NCBI GenBank assembly: GCA_964575025.1
Contig: CAZNPV010000019.1
Span: forward strand, 1 to 64,000
Length of the DNA stretch: 64,000 nt
Reading direction: 5' to 3'
Source: JABMQB01 sp964575025
GTDB taxonomy: Bacteria > Bacteroidota > Bacteroidia > Bacteroidales > Prolixibacteraceae
In this document: positions 17,778 to 26,639 of the stretch, piece after piece
How positions within the stretch are numbered: position 1 is the first letter of the stretch
How the letters are laid out: every line of letters begins with the position of its first letter
Notes under the pieces: generated by a model
The model's database searches: none
The model's input: the letters and a program-made list of their open reading frames with translations, nothing else
What the model was told of the DNA's origin: nothing
Program-made: the position numbers and the translations under genes

Positions 17778-19106
17778 CTATCTTTTTCTTCTGATCTTAA
17801 TCTCGAATTCAGCCCTTCTGTTTTTCTGTTTGTTTGGAATGGTAGTATTCGGATAAGCAGGCTGTAATTCGCCATAGCCTTCGGATCCTACATAAGCGTT
17901 GTTCACTCCTTTGTTGAGCAGATACTTCACGACAGCCTGGGCCCTTTTTTCTGAGAGTCCCTGGTTGTAGTTTTCGGTTCCGATGTTACAGGTATGTCCG
18001 GCCACTGTCAGGTCAAACTCTGCGCTTTCCATTAATACGTCAACGACCTGGTCGAGTATTTCAGCAGCCTGAGGTTTGATTTCAGCTTTATCAAAATCGA
18101 AGTATACCGGACCGTATGAAATTTCTTCCCATTCTGCCGGACAGCCTTTATTTTCAACCAACCCGGGTTCATTGGGGCATTCATCTTCACAATCGATTAC
18201 TCCATCGCCATCGCTATCCAGCGGACAACCGTCTTCATCAACGGGGCATCCGGCAGGTGTATCCGGACATTTATCCCTGATATCCGGAACGCCATCTCCA
18301 TCGCTGTCCGGGCATCCGTTAAATTTTTTCAATCCCGGAGTATCGGGGCATTCATCATCTTTATCGGGAATGCCATCTCCATCGCGGTCCGGACATCCGT
18401 TCAAAGCGGAAGGACCTGGTTCATTGGGGCAGTCATCCAGATAATCCGGAACGCCATCCCCATCGCTGTCAATTGGGCAGCCATCTGCATCAACTGCTAC
18501 ACCAGCCGGAGTATTTGGACATTTATCATTTTTGTCCGGGACACCGTCGCCGTCGCTATCTTTTGCCTTGCCTAAACTAAATTCAAGACCTCCGGTAACT
18601 TTCCAGAAATCGTCGGACCTGTCACCACCTCCTGGCTCGACAACCTCGCCTGTTGTAATCCCGTTAATATATCCTCCTTCCAGATATAGAGCTATGGCAG
18701 GACTCAAGGAAAATTTGGTACCAATACCGGCATCAAAATTAATCCCCCGATCCCTATTGTCCATCAAATAGCCCGCACCTCCAAAAAGGTAAGGTTTGAT
18801 ACCACTTTCTTCTTTTAGCAGGTAACCGTTATTCAGTTTATACCGGAGGTTCAGTAAAATATTATTCATATCCAACGATCCGGTAGCTCCCTGATCTTTA
18901 AATCCCATTTCATTTTTTAGCATCAGGTCAAAAGAAGGACTCAAATACCGACTCAAATAGAATTCTGGTGTCAAGCCAGTATAATCCTTATACATGTTGT
19001 TATACATGCCTGCTCCCAAGCCAAACCCCCATTTTCTTTCAGAAGTTTGTGCATTTCCTGAGAGGATGAAAACAGTAGCAAAGAAAACTAGTATAATTTT
19101 TTTCAT
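17778..19106 (-). CDS. OmpA family protein with thrombospondin-3 repeats
   Basis: The 442-residue outer-membrane protein has a signal peptide (MKKIILVFFATVFILSGNAQ) and an N-terminal beta-barrel (about 22-185). Five or six Asp-rich thrombospondin type 3 repeats (about 185-325; DSDGDGVPD with KCPNTPAG or ECPDTPG) bind calcium in homologues. A C-terminal OmpA domain (about 330-440) holds peptidoglycan-contact residues (TVAGHTCNIGTENYNQGLSEKRA). It likely tethers the outer membrane to the wall. It is a single-gene unit bounded by a terminator and a -7 box about 90 bases upstream. Confidence 0.95.
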   Translation of the reverse strand: MKKIILVFFATVFILSGNAQTSERKWGFGLGAGMYNNMYKDYTGLTPEFYLSRYLSPSFDLMLKNEMGFKDQGATGSLDMNNILLNLRYKLNNGYLLKEESGIKPYLFGGAGYLMDNRDRGINFDAGIGTKFSLSPAIALYLEGGYINGITTGEVVEPGGGDRSDDFWKVTGGLEFSLGKAKDSDGDGVPDKNDKCPNTPAGVAVDADGCPIDSDGDGVPDYLDDCPNEPGPSALNGCPDRDGDGIPDKDDECPDTPGLKKFNGCPDSDGDGVPDIRDKCPDTPAGCPVDEDGCPLDSDGDGVIDCEDECPNEPGLVENKGCPAEWEEISYGPVYFDFDKAEIKPQAAEILDQVVDVLMESAEFDLTVAGHTCNIGTENYNQGLSEKRAQAVVKYLLNKGVNNAYVGSEGYGELQPAYPNTTIPNKQKNRRAEFEIKIRRKR

Positions 19107-19192
19107 AACGAGATAATTTTGTTTTTCTAAATTTTATAGCAATTTAAAAATTAATTTTCATCTAACAAAACGAACAGCACAATAATTATGTT

Positions 19193-19200
19193 CAAATTTA
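19193..19200 (-). promoter_or_regulatory. -7 box of the OmpA gene
   Basis: The minus strand reads TAAATTTG, matching TAnnTTTG, giving a leader of roughly 80 bases. A -33 TTTG is not evident at the standard distance. Confidence 0.45.
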
Positions 19201-19383
19201 CGATATTTTTTTTGATTATACTTAATTGAATTGTAACAATATTTGTTTAAAGTATCAACTTTCTCTTGTGATAAAGCACCCAATTCATCTATTTATATTT
19301 ACTTCGAAAGCATAAATTACAATGTTACCTACCATTGGAACGGAATCAGAGGAAGGAAGAATTTTCTACCGGAATGCTTTTAT

Positions 19384-19640
19384 GCATGCAACAGTTGATG
19401 TCGAAACGACCTGATTGTCATGCAAATACGGGAAACTAGCCGAGATAGCTGTTAAGCTGTCACGTGAATTGCTTCCGGGGCACCGTTCCTACTTACTAGG
19501 CAACTTATGCAAAGACCATGGATATCGTTATCCATGGTAGGCACCGCGCCGGAGGGGATGCCCCGACCACGGTGAAACGATTTGAACTCCTGCTGGCTGA
19601 ATACAAACTGAGATCCGGCTCTGCAATACCGGGGCAATTT
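19384..19640. ncRNA. Candidate structured RNA, family unknown
   Basis: This gene-free stretch folds on paper into nested helices. An outer helix pairs 19467-19478 with 19629-19639 (11 pairs, one bulge, one G-U). Inside it CACCGT (19481-19486) pairs with ACGGTG (19569-19574) and encloses a CCTA/TAGG hairpin (19488-19500), a perfect 10-pair hairpin with loop TCGT (19515-19538) and a GGCA/TGCC arm (19540-19562). Two more hairpins lie to the left: TGCATG/CATGCA with inner GTCG/CGAC (19384-19424), and a 7-pair stem (19444-19460). Local GC content exceeds the flanks. It does not match the conserved cores of RNase P RNA, tmRNA or SRP RNA that I know. The transcribed strand is undecided. Confidence 0.5.
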
Positions 19641-19661
19641 CATCTTTTCCAGGATCCTCAA

Positions 19662-20114
19662 CTATGATTCTGCTTCTGAAGGGGCTCCTTCCCTGTCCTC
19701 GTTATCATCTGTTCCGGGTTCTGGTTTTTCCTCTTCAAAATGCATCATATCATTCTCTAACAGCAAATTATACCAGGAAATGATTTTCCTGATGTCAGAA
19801 ACATACACGCGGCTTTTATCGAAGTCGGGAAGAATCTTTTCAAAATAACTTTTTAATTCAGAGCCATCCGCTTTGGGATCGATCGAAGGACCTCCCTTCT
19901 CAAACTCATTGATTTTCTTAAAAACATCCTGAAGGATAACCTCACTTGTTTCAGTGTAAATGGCCACATCTTCCAGGGCACTTATCCTGGAAGTTGTATA
20001 AGCGGGCATCCGCTTTTTGGTGGTGATTGATTCTACAATGATGTTATTCTTTGCTTCCGCTACCTTTTTGAACAACCCTCCGTGTCCCGATATAGATAAA
20101 ATCCCTTTCAACAT
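19662..20114 (-). CDS. DUF5606 domain-containing protein
   Basis: The product matches the small conserved Bacteroidota family DUF5606, recognised by its N terminus MLKGILSISGHGGLFK and by KKRMPAYTTSRISALEDVAIYT. Its biochemical function is unknown. About 150 residues include an Asp/Glu-rich tail (from about 125). I start at the ATG at 20114: it begins the conserved domain, follows a GAGGAAA sequence, and the -7 box at 20155-20162 places the transcript start downstream of the alternative ATG at 20153. It is followed closely by the structured region at 19384-19640. Confidence 0.88.
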   Translation of the reverse strand: MLKGILSISGHGGLFKKVAEAKNNIIVESITTKKRMPAYTTSRISALEDVAIYTETSEVILQDVFKKINEFEKGGPSIDPKADGSELKSYFEKILPDFDKSRVYVSDIRKIISWYNLLLENDMMHFEEEKPEPGTDDNEDREGAPSEAES

Positions 20115-20154
20115 CGTTTCCTCTTTTTTAACGAATATACGATTTAATTTCATA

Positions 20155-20162
20155 CAAATATA
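20155..20162 (-). promoter_or_regulatory. -7 box of the DUF5606 gene
   Basis: The minus strand reads TATATTTG. Transcription would begin near 20148, which rules out the ATG at 20153 and supports the start at 20114. Confidence 0.55.
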
Positions 20163-20362
20163 TAACTCATTCCCTACTTTTACGTAAAATATAACAACCT
20201 TCTGAACTACGCATGTTGATAATCCGTTATGAGTGATCTAATCCTTCTCCCCTGACAGCTTCGGACATTAGCAATAAAAAGAGGAAGCCAAATGAGTACC
20301 AGAGAGCATAAATTTTCTTTATACGGCATAGAGAAAATCAACTAAAAAAAGACATAAAAATC

Positions 20363-20393
20363 TTTTTTTCACTGTGGGAAGGAATTATATTTG
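20363..20393 (+). promoter_or_regulatory. Promoter of the ECF sigma gene
   Basis: TATATTTG (20386-20393) matches the -7 consensus, with a T-rich -33-like TTTT at 20363-20366, 19 bases upstream. The leader would be about 20 bases. Confidence 0.55.
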
Positions 20394-20419
20394 TGTAAAC
20401 AAAATTAAACCACGAAACC

Positions 20420-20929
20420 ATGACTCAGATTCAATTTAATAATGCGCTGCTCGGATTACAGGATAAACTGCATTACTATGCATTAAGCCTTACTGCTGAT
20501 CAGGAGCGGGCGAATGACCTGTTGCAGGAGACCTTTCTAAAGGCATTGACTTACAGAAATAAGTTTAAACAAAATACCAATTTCAAAGCATGGATTTACA
20601 CCATCATGAAAAACACCTTCATTAACGATTACCGGAAAAATGTAAAAATGAGAAATACCCTGGATCGTTCCCATAATGCCATCCATCTGAAGGGTTCAAA
20701 AGATAAGGTGTATCCAGGCCCTGATTCTTTTTATAATTTCAGGGAAATCAATAAAAGCATCCATGCACTTGAGAGTGAATACCGGATTCCGTTTACGATG
20801 TTCCTGGATGGTTATAAATACAAGGAAATCGCTGAGAAACTTGATCTTCCGCTGGGAACAGTGAAAAGCCGGATATTTTTCACCCGCAAGAAACTTGAAA
20901 AGACACTCAGCGATTATGCCGTGCAATAA
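20420..20929 (+). CDS. ECF-type RNA polymerase sigma factor
   Basis: The 169-residue protein has the two-domain layout of extracytoplasmic-function sigma factors. Sigma-2 covers about 10-80 (AYALSLTADQERANDLLQE-like region with WIYTIMKNTFINDYRK for promoter melting). Sigma-4 covers about 115-165 (YKEIAEKLDLPLGTVKSRIFFTRKKL) and contacts the -35 element. It therefore directs RNA polymerase to an alternative promoter set. No anti-sigma gene is adjacent, which is unusual for an ECF factor but common in the Bacteroidota group encoded alone. Its promoter looks like a housekeeping one. Confidence 0.92.
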   Translation: MTQIQFNNALLGLQDKLHYYALSLTADQERANDLLQETFLKALTYRNKFKQNTNFKAWIYTIMKNTFINDYRKNVKMRNTLDRSHNAIHLKGSKDKVYPGPDSFYNFREINKSIHALESEYRIPFTMFLDGYKYKEIAEKLDLPLGTVKSRIFFTRKKLEKTLSDYAVQ

Positions 20930-21107
20930 AGAAGCAGAAACCATTCGGGTTTAATTTGCTGATCTTTCTTAAAATTCGTATTTTTATAAAAAAGAAAGGG
21001 CACTGCATCTGACGCATTACAATCATGAAACGAGCATGATAATGATTATCATATAAATAGTGAGGATATCTGAAAAGATAATAAAACATTAAATTAATTT
21101 TATTCGA

Positions 21108-21656
21108 ATGAAAAGGGTATTTATCCATTTGGCAACGGGATTTGAAGAAATTGAAGCTATATCCATCATTGATGTATTGAGAAGAGCTGATATAGAAGTC
21201 ACTACCATATCGGTAACGGGCCACCGGGAGGTTACGGGGGCTCATCAGATCACCGTACATTCCGATATTCTTTTTGAAGAAGCCGATTACACTCAGGCCG
21301 GAATGATCGTTCTGCCCGGAGGGATGCCGGGAGCAAAGAACCTGTCTGAACATGAAGGACTGGCAAAGCAGATCCTGGAATTCCATACCGAAGGGAAACT
21401 GCTGGGGGCGATCTGTGCGGCACCTATGGTTTTCGGTCAGTTGGGAATTCTGAAAGGAAAAGAGGCAACTTGTTATCCGGGTTTTGAAGATTACCTCGAA
21501 GGGGCAAACGTTACAGGAAAAAAGGTAATCCATTCCGGAACGGTTGTTACCGGAAAAGGACCCGGTGCAGCCATCCCTTTTTCCCTGAAAATTGTAGCCA
21601 TACTCAAAGGAAAAGAACTGGCTGATTCACTGAAAGAACAAATGATCGTTGATTAA
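21108..21656 (+). CDS. DJ-1/PfpI family protein (YajL-type)
   Basis: The 182-residue protein is a single DJ-1/ThiJ domain. The nucleophile elbow AICAAP carries the conserved reactive Cys near residue 106, and FEEIEA near the N terminus supplies the conserved Glu. Homologues act as glyoxalases, deglycases or redox chaperones; which applies here is not decided. Its last four bases overlap the end of the convergent purL gene. Confidence 0.9.
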   Translation: MKRVFIHLATGFEEIEAISIIDVLRRADIEVTTISVTGHREVTGAHQITVHSDILFEEADYTQAGMIVLPGGMPGAKNLSEHEGLAKQILEFHTEGKLLGAICAAPMVFGQLGILKGKEATCYPGFEDYLEGANVTGKKVIHSGTVVTGKGPGAAIPFSLKIVAILKGKELADSLKEQMIVD

Positions 21657-24600
21657 CGCCTCTTCTTTAACCACTCCCGTGCATTCACAAAAGCCATAAT
21701 CCAGGGTGTGACCTCATCGTTTTTGCGATCCCGGGGATAATATGCCCATTGGTAAGGTTTAAAAGCTCTTTCCATATGAGGCATCATGGCAAGATGCCTT
21801 CCATCGGCTGAACTTATTGCGGCGGCTGAAAAATCTGATCCGTTGGGATTTCCCGGGTAATCCCCATACGTATATTTTACCGGGATATGGTAGTTGCTCT
21901 CTTCATAGGGAAGGCAGAATTTCCCTTCACCGTGCGCTACCCAAACCCCCAGTTTCATCCCTTCCATATTTTTCAACATTACAGAATCATTCTTTTTGAT
22001 TTCCACATTAAGAAATGCGGATTCAAATTTACAGGAATCGTTGGGATGCATTTCAACCCTTTTTGTATGCCCCGGATATACCAGATTCAATTCAACCATT
22101 AACTGGCAACCGTTGCATATGCCCAGACTCAGGGTATTTTTTCGTTTGTAGAAATGTTCAAGAGCGATCCGGGCTTTTTCATTGTATCGGAAAGCACCCG
22201 CCCAGCCTTTGGCCGAACCCAACACATCCGAATTGGAGAATCCCCCTACAAAAACAATCATTTGTATATCTTCCAATGTTTCCCTGCCACTGATCAGGTC
22301 GGTCATATGTACATCTTTAACATCCATACCTGCCAGGTACATGGCATAGGCCATTTCACGATCGCCATTCACTCCTTTTTCACGAATAATCGCTGTTTTG
22401 ATACCTGTTTCTTTTCTCCGGTTTAATGCAATCCCGTAATCAGAAGCCTGGCCTGTAAAATTCCTGAGATCAAATCTCAGTTCATGTTTTTTGTAATTCC
22501 TGAAACGTTCAAGGGCCAGGCTACTGCTGCATTGCTTACGATCAAGAAGATATGACGTTTTAAACCACAGGTCACGCAATGTATGAATGTCCAGTTCATA
22601 CCGGCTTCCCATGTTGCTCACTTCAAGGGTATGTCCGGGTTCAGGATGTCCGATAACGAAAGATTCAACACCCCTGGCTTCGAGGGTTGAAGCAACTTCC
22701 GCATAATCCTCGCATTGAATAACGATTCCCGGATTTTCACTGAACAGTACCTTAATGGTATCCTTTTCCTTCATAGAAGAAAGGTCAACAACCATTCCCG
22801 TATCATTGCCTGAGAAGCACATTTCCAGGAGGGTTGTGATCAATCCACCCGAGCCGATATCATGGCCTGCAGCAATCAGATCCCTGTCAATCAAATCCTG
22901 AACTGTATTGAATGCACGGATAAATTTTTCAGGATCGGCAACGGAAGGGGCATTTTCCCCGATTTTATTCAGGGATTGTCCGAACGCACTTCCTCCGAGT
23001 CTTCTCTCCATGAAAGAAAAGTCAATGAACACAATTTCTTTTTTGCGATCCATCTGCAGAACCGGTTCCACCACTTTAGATACATCGGATACTTCTCCGG
23101 ACGCAGAAATAATTACCGTTCCCGGGGCATACACCACATCGTCGCTGTACTTTTGTGTCATCGACAATGAGTCTTTTCCGGTAGGGATGTTAATTCCCAG
23201 TTTACATGCAAAATCGCTGGCAGCTTCCACTGCTTTATAAATTCGGGCATTCTCACCGGGATTTTTTGCCGGCCACATCCAGTTAGCACTCAGGGAGACA
23301 CTTCGCAAGCGGTCACGCAACGGTGCCCAGATGATATTGGTCAGTGCTTCTGCTATGGAAAGAACAGAACCGGCCCCGGGATCTATCAATCCGGCAACCG
23401 GAGCATGTCCGATAGAAGTAGCTATCCCGTTTTTTCCCTGGTAATCGAGGGTTATCACCCCTACATTGTTCAACGGAAGGTGTAATATGCCGGCTCCCTG
23501 CTGTTTGGCAATACGCCCGGTTACCGAACGGTCTACCTTATTGGTAAGCCAGTCTTTACAGGCTACGGATTCTATCTGGATAACCTGTTCAATAGCGCAT
23601 ACGATCTTTTCTTTTTGGTATTTCAAAGGTTGGTAAACCGTTTGCACCGATTGATCCTCAAGGACCGTCCTGGGGGGATTTCCAAACATAAACTCCAGTT
23701 TCCAGTCAATGGGCTTTTCTCCGGTTTCAGAATTCTCAAAAGTAAACTGCATGTCTCCCGTTGCTTCACCAATATCATAGAGGGGAGCTCTTTCCCGTTC
23801 AGCAATCCGCTTTAACCAGTTTACATTCTTTTTGTGCATCAGCAACCCCATTCGTTCCTGGGATTCATTGCCGATAATCTCTTTTTGTGAAAGGGTCGGA
23901 TCTCCCACCGGCAGTTTGGCTGTATCAATTCTCCCGCCGGTTGATTCCACCAATTCCGATAAACAGTTCAGATGCCCACCCGCTCCATGGTCATGGATGG
24001 ATACGATCGGATTCTTTTCAGCTTCACTCAGGGCACGTATAGCATTAAAAATCCTTTTCTGCATTTCAGGATTGGCACGCTGTACCGCATTCAGTTCAAT
24101 CGCATGGTCAAACTCGCCTGTTGCTACGGATGAAACGGCCCCTCCCCCCATACCAATACGGTAATTATCTCCCCCCAGCAGGATCAGTCGGTCCCCTTTT
24201 ACCGGAATGCCTTTCAGGCTGTCTTTTTTGTTTCCGAACCCAATTCCGCCGGCAAGCATAATGACCTTATCGTATCCATATTTCTTGTTCTTTTCAAAAT
24301 GCTCAAACGTGAGTACAGAACCTGCAATCAGAGGCTGCCCGAATTTATTTCCAAAATCGCTGGCTCCATTAGACGCTTTGATCAGAATTTGTTCCGGCGT
24401 CTGATACAACCAGGGACGTTCTTCTGTTGCCTTTTCCCAGCTTCGTGCACCTTCCGTCCGGGGATAGGAAGTCATATAGACAGCTGTTCCGGCAACCGGA
24501 ATACTGCCTTTTCCTCCTCCTATCCGGTCGCGTATCTCCCCGCCTGTGCCTGTGGAAGCACCGTTAAACGGTTCTACCGTAGTCGGAAAATTATGGGTCT

Positions 24601-25339
24601 CAGCTTTTAAGGAGAGAACCGTTTCAATATCCCTGACCTCAAAATAATCGGATTTATCCTGTGTTCGGGGTGCAAACTGTTCAATGACCGGCCCCTGAAC
24701 AAACGAACAATTGTCTCTGTAAGCAGACACAATTTTATTGGGATTAACCTTTGCGGTTTTTTTAATCAGCTCAAAAAGAGTGAATTTCATCTCCTTCCCG
24801 TCAATAATAAAGCTTCCGTTGAATATTTTATGACGGCAGTGTTCTGAATTGACCTGAGCAAATCCGTACACTTCACTGTCCGTTAATTTCCTTCCCAGTT
24901 TTGCTGATACGGAATTCAGGTACTCCACCTCTTCCGTGCTTAAAGCCAGGCCTTCCGCCTTGTTGTACAAAAAAATGTCCTCTATTTCAATTACCGGGTC
25001 AGGGGTTTTCTCTACGGTAAATACCGATTGCCCCGGATTTTTGTATAATTGCTGCAACATGGGATCGTATTCGGTTTTTTCATTTTCCACCTGAAAAAAT
25101 TCTTCGATCCGAACGAGTCCCCTGATACCCATGTTTTGAGTTATTTCAACGGCATTGGTACTCCAGGGGGTCAACATTTCCCTCCTTGGGCCCACAAACC
25201 AACCTTTCAGCTTTTCGCAATACAGATATTCAGCCCCACCGAACAACCATTTGAGCCTTTTCAGGGATTCTTCGCTTATCTTCACCGTGGAATCAACAAC
25301 AAGTACGGAGTTTTTCTGCGTTTTAAAAAAGGTGATCAT
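21653..25339 (-). CDS. purL: Phosphoribosylformylglycinamidine synthase, large fused form
   Basis: PurL catalyses the fourth step of purine synthesis, converting FGAR, ATP and glutamine to FGAM. At 1228 residues it is the large single-chain type. Order: an N-terminal PurS-like domain (about 1-150), a linker, two AIR-synthase/PurM-like halves (about 170-560 and 600-960), and a C-terminal glutaminase whose nucleophile is Cys1075 in LGICNGCQLM, with the HGEGKF motif following. No separate purQ or purS is therefore needed. It ends four bases inside the convergent DJ-1 gene. A possible -7 box reading TATCTTTA lies about 45 bases upstream. Confidence 0.97.
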   Translation of the reverse strand: MITFFKTQKNSVLVVDSTVKISEESLKRLKWLFGGAEYLYCEKLKGWFVGPRREMLTPWSTNAVEITQNMGIRGLVRIEEFFQVENEKTEYDPMLQQLYKNPGQSVFTVEKTPDPVIEIEDIFLYNKAEGLALSTEEVEYLNSVSAKLGRKLTDSEVYGFAQVNSEHCRHKIFNGSFIIDGKEMKFTLFELIKKTAKVNPNKIVSAYRDNCSFVQGPVIEQFAPRTQDKSDYFEVRDIETVLSLKAETHNFPTTVEPFNGASTGTGGEIRDRIGGGKGSIPVAGTAVYMTSYPRTEGARSWEKATEERPWLYQTPEQILIKASNGASDFGNKFGQPLIAGSVLTFEHFEKNKKYGYDKVIMLAGGIGFGNKKDSLKGIPVKGDRLILLGGDNYRIGMGGGAVSSVATGEFDHAIELNAVQRANPEMQKRIFNAIRALSEAEKNPIVSIHDHGAGGHLNCLSELVESTGGRIDTAKLPVGDPTLSQKEIIGNESQERMGLLMHKKNVNWLKRIAERERAPLYDIGEATGDMQFTFENSETGEKPIDWKLEFMFGNPPRTVLEDQSVQTVYQPLKYQKEKIVCAIEQVIQIESVACKDWLTNKVDRSVTGRIAKQQGAGILHLPLNNVGVITLDYQGKNGIATSIGHAPVAGLIDPGAGSVLSIAEALTNIIWAPLRDRLRSVSLSANWMWPAKNPGENARIYKAVEAASDFACKLGINIPTGKDSLSMTQKYSDDVVYAPGTVIISASGEVSDVSKVVEPVLQMDRKKEIVFIDFSFMERRLGGSAFGQSLNKIGENAPSVADPEKFIRAFNTVQDLIDRDLIAAGHDIGSGGLITTLLEMCFSGNDTGMVVDLSSMKEKDTIKVLFSENPGIVIQCEDYAEVASTLEARGVESFVIGHPEPGHTLEVSNMGSRYELDIHTLRDLWFKTSYLLDRKQCSSSLALERFRNYKKHELRFDLRNFTGQASDYGIALNRRKETGIKTAIIREKGVNGDREMAYAMYLAGMDVKDVHMTDLISGRETLEDIQMIVFVGGFSNSDVLGSAKGWAGAFRYNEKARIALEHFYKRKNTLSLGICNGCQLMVELNLVYPGHTKRVEMHPNDSCKFESAFLNVEIKKNDSVMLKNMEGMKLGVWVAHGEGKFCLPYEESNYHIPVKYTYGDYPGNPNGSDFSAAAISSADGRHLAMMPHMERAFKPYQWAYYPRDRKNDEVTPWIMAFVNAREWLKKRR

Positions 25340-25382
25340 TATACCGTAGTTTTTGGGACAATATATGTTTTATAACACACTG

Positions 25383-25390
25383 TAAAGATA
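25383..25390 (-). promoter_or_regulatory. Possible -7 box of purL
   Basis: The minus strand reads TATCTTTA, one base off TAnnTTTG. No good -33 is visible and no purine-responsive riboswitch was recognised upstream. Confidence 0.3.
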
Positions 25391-25498
25391 TAAATAACCC
25401 GAAACAATTCAGGGTTCTCCCCGATATTTACAAACAAAAATATCAACAACAGAGCCTGTTAGTTAACCAAAAGATGCAGGACACAGAATCATTCCTTC

Positions 25499-25562
25499 CG
25501 GGATGGCAGGGGATGCCGGGCAGGCATTGCCTTATATACCGGGTTCAAATGCTTCCATCCCG
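25499..25562. other. GC-rich nested hairpin upstream of mce
   Basis: CGGGATGG (25499-25506) can pair with CCATCCCG (25555-25562), eight pairs. Between them ATGCC (25513-25517) pairs with GGCAT (25523-25527), flanked by GGCA and TGCC. The stretch of 338 bases between purL and the epimerase gene holds nothing else convincing. The element could be an RNA leader structure or an intergenic repeat. It lacks tRNA arms and the conserved B12-box pattern of cobalamin riboswitches. Confidence 0.45.
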
Positions 25563-25677
25563 TGTTGAAGAACAGAATCTTTCAGATAATATTATGGATG
25601 AATCTCAGCAATTGTATTATTATGGAATATACCTTTACACTCTGTATTCTGACTAAAACATTATTAACATATCAACC

Positions 25678-26082
25678 ATGGATATTTCACATATTGAACA
25701 CATTGGAATTGCTGTTGCGAGCCTCCGGGAGGCTATTCCCATCTATGAAAACATATTCGGACTTACCTGTTATGCCGTTGAGGAAGTACCTGAACAAAAA
25801 GTAAAAACAGCCTTTTTTCAGGTGGGTGACACCAAAATTGAGTTGCTTGAATCGACGGATCCGGAAGGACCCATTGGTAAGTTTATAGCCCAAAAAGGTC
25901 CGGGTCTTCATCACATCGCCTTTGCAACCAGTCAGGTTGCCGGAGCCCTCCGGGAAGCTGAAGAAAAGGGGATGCGGCTTATTGACCGCTCCCCAAGAAA
26001 AGGCGCCGAAGGGTTGGCTATCGGATTCCTTCATCCAAAATCAACCCTCGGAGTATTGACCGAGATCTGTGGCAAAAAATAA
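25678..26082 (+). CDS. mce: Methylmalonyl-CoA epimerase
   Basis: This 134-residue vicinal-oxygen-chelate enzyme interconverts (S)- and (R)-methylmalonyl-CoA in propionate production or degradation. Expected metal ligands are present: His in HIEHIGIAV at the N terminus, His in GLHHIAFAT near residue 80 and Glu in LTEICGKK at the C terminus. The size is normal. The mutase and carboxylase genes are not in the window. It lies about 60 bases before a DoxX gene on the same strand and may share its transcript. Confidence 0.95.
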   Translation: MDISHIEHIGIAVASLREAIPIYENIFGLTCYAVEEVPEQKVKTAFFQVGDTKIELLESTDPEGPIGKFIAQKGPGLHHIAFATSQVAGALREAEEKGMRLIDRSPRKGAEGLAIGFLHPKSTLGVLTEICGKK

Positions 26083-26142
26083 ATATTATTTTTTAACTTG
26101 CAGCTTGTTTTCAGAATCCGGAATCTAAATCAATAAAACTAC

Positions 26143-26628
26143 ATGAACCTTAAGAATAAAAATTACTCCGGGAATCAGCTTGTCTGGCTTGTTATTTTAC
26201 GGATAGCTATTGGCTGGCATTTTCTATATGAGGGATTGGTAAAAGTCCTGGATCCCGGTTGGTCCTCTATTGGATACCTGCTTGACTCACAAGGATTCCT
26301 TTCATCCTTCTTTCATTCCATGGCAGCAAATCCCGAAGTGCTATCCACGGTTGATTTCCTGAACCAATGGGGACTGGTTTTGATCGGACTGGGCTTAATG
26401 CTGGGTGCCCTTACCCGTTGGGCAGCCTATGCAGGCATGTTATTGATGGCATTTTACTATGTATCGCATCCGCCGTTTATCGGCATTACGTATATTTTAC
26501 CAACGGAAGGGAACTATCTTCTGGTTGATAAAGTGCTTATCGAGTTTTGTGCTTTGGGAGTGTTATCAATCTTCCCAACGGGAAGATATGTAGGACTTGA
26601 CAGATTCTTATTTAAAAGAAAACAATAA
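26143..26628 (+). CDS. DoxX family membrane protein
   Basis: The 161-residue protein has four predicted membrane helices and the DoxX/DoxD-type start LVILRIAIGWHFLYEGLVKV. DoxD is a subunit of archaeal thiosulfate:quinone oxidoreductase, but bacterial DoxX homologues are mostly uncharacterised. It is 11 bases upstream of an exported Gfo/Idh oxidoreductase gene, so the two are almost surely coexpressed and could form a membrane-associated redox unit. That functional link is inference. Confidence 0.85.
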   Translation: MNLKNKNYSGNQLVWLVILRIAIGWHFLYEGLVKVLDPGWSSIGYLLDSQGFLSSFFHSMAANPEVLSTVDFLNQWGLVLIGLGLMLGALTRWAAYAGMLLMAFYYVSHPPFIGITYILPTEGNYLLVDKVLIEFCALGVLSIFPTGRYVGLDRFLFKRKQ

Positions 26629-26639
26629 ACTGCACGAAC

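Larger units (their letters stand above)
20115..20419. other. Divergent intergenic region, 305 bases
   Basis: The region holds the DUF5606 promoter at its left end and the ECF sigma-factor promoter at its right end. Between them (about 20200-20350) I see no gene, RNA motif or strong repeat. Confidence 0.5.

Noticed and set aside
19452..19661. 69-codon minus-strand open frame
   Set aside because: It overlaps the paired arms of the structured region, has unusual composition (Cys/His/Pro rich) and no family resemblance.
25500..25561. tRNA-like element with a 7-pair acceptor-like stem and a GGTTCAAAT segment
   Set aside because: It is only about 62 bases long, the T-arm cannot pair, and there is no anticodon arm.
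25474..25656. 60-codon plus-strand open frame before mce
   Set aside because: It runs through the hairpin element and shows no signal peptide, motif or protein-like pattern.
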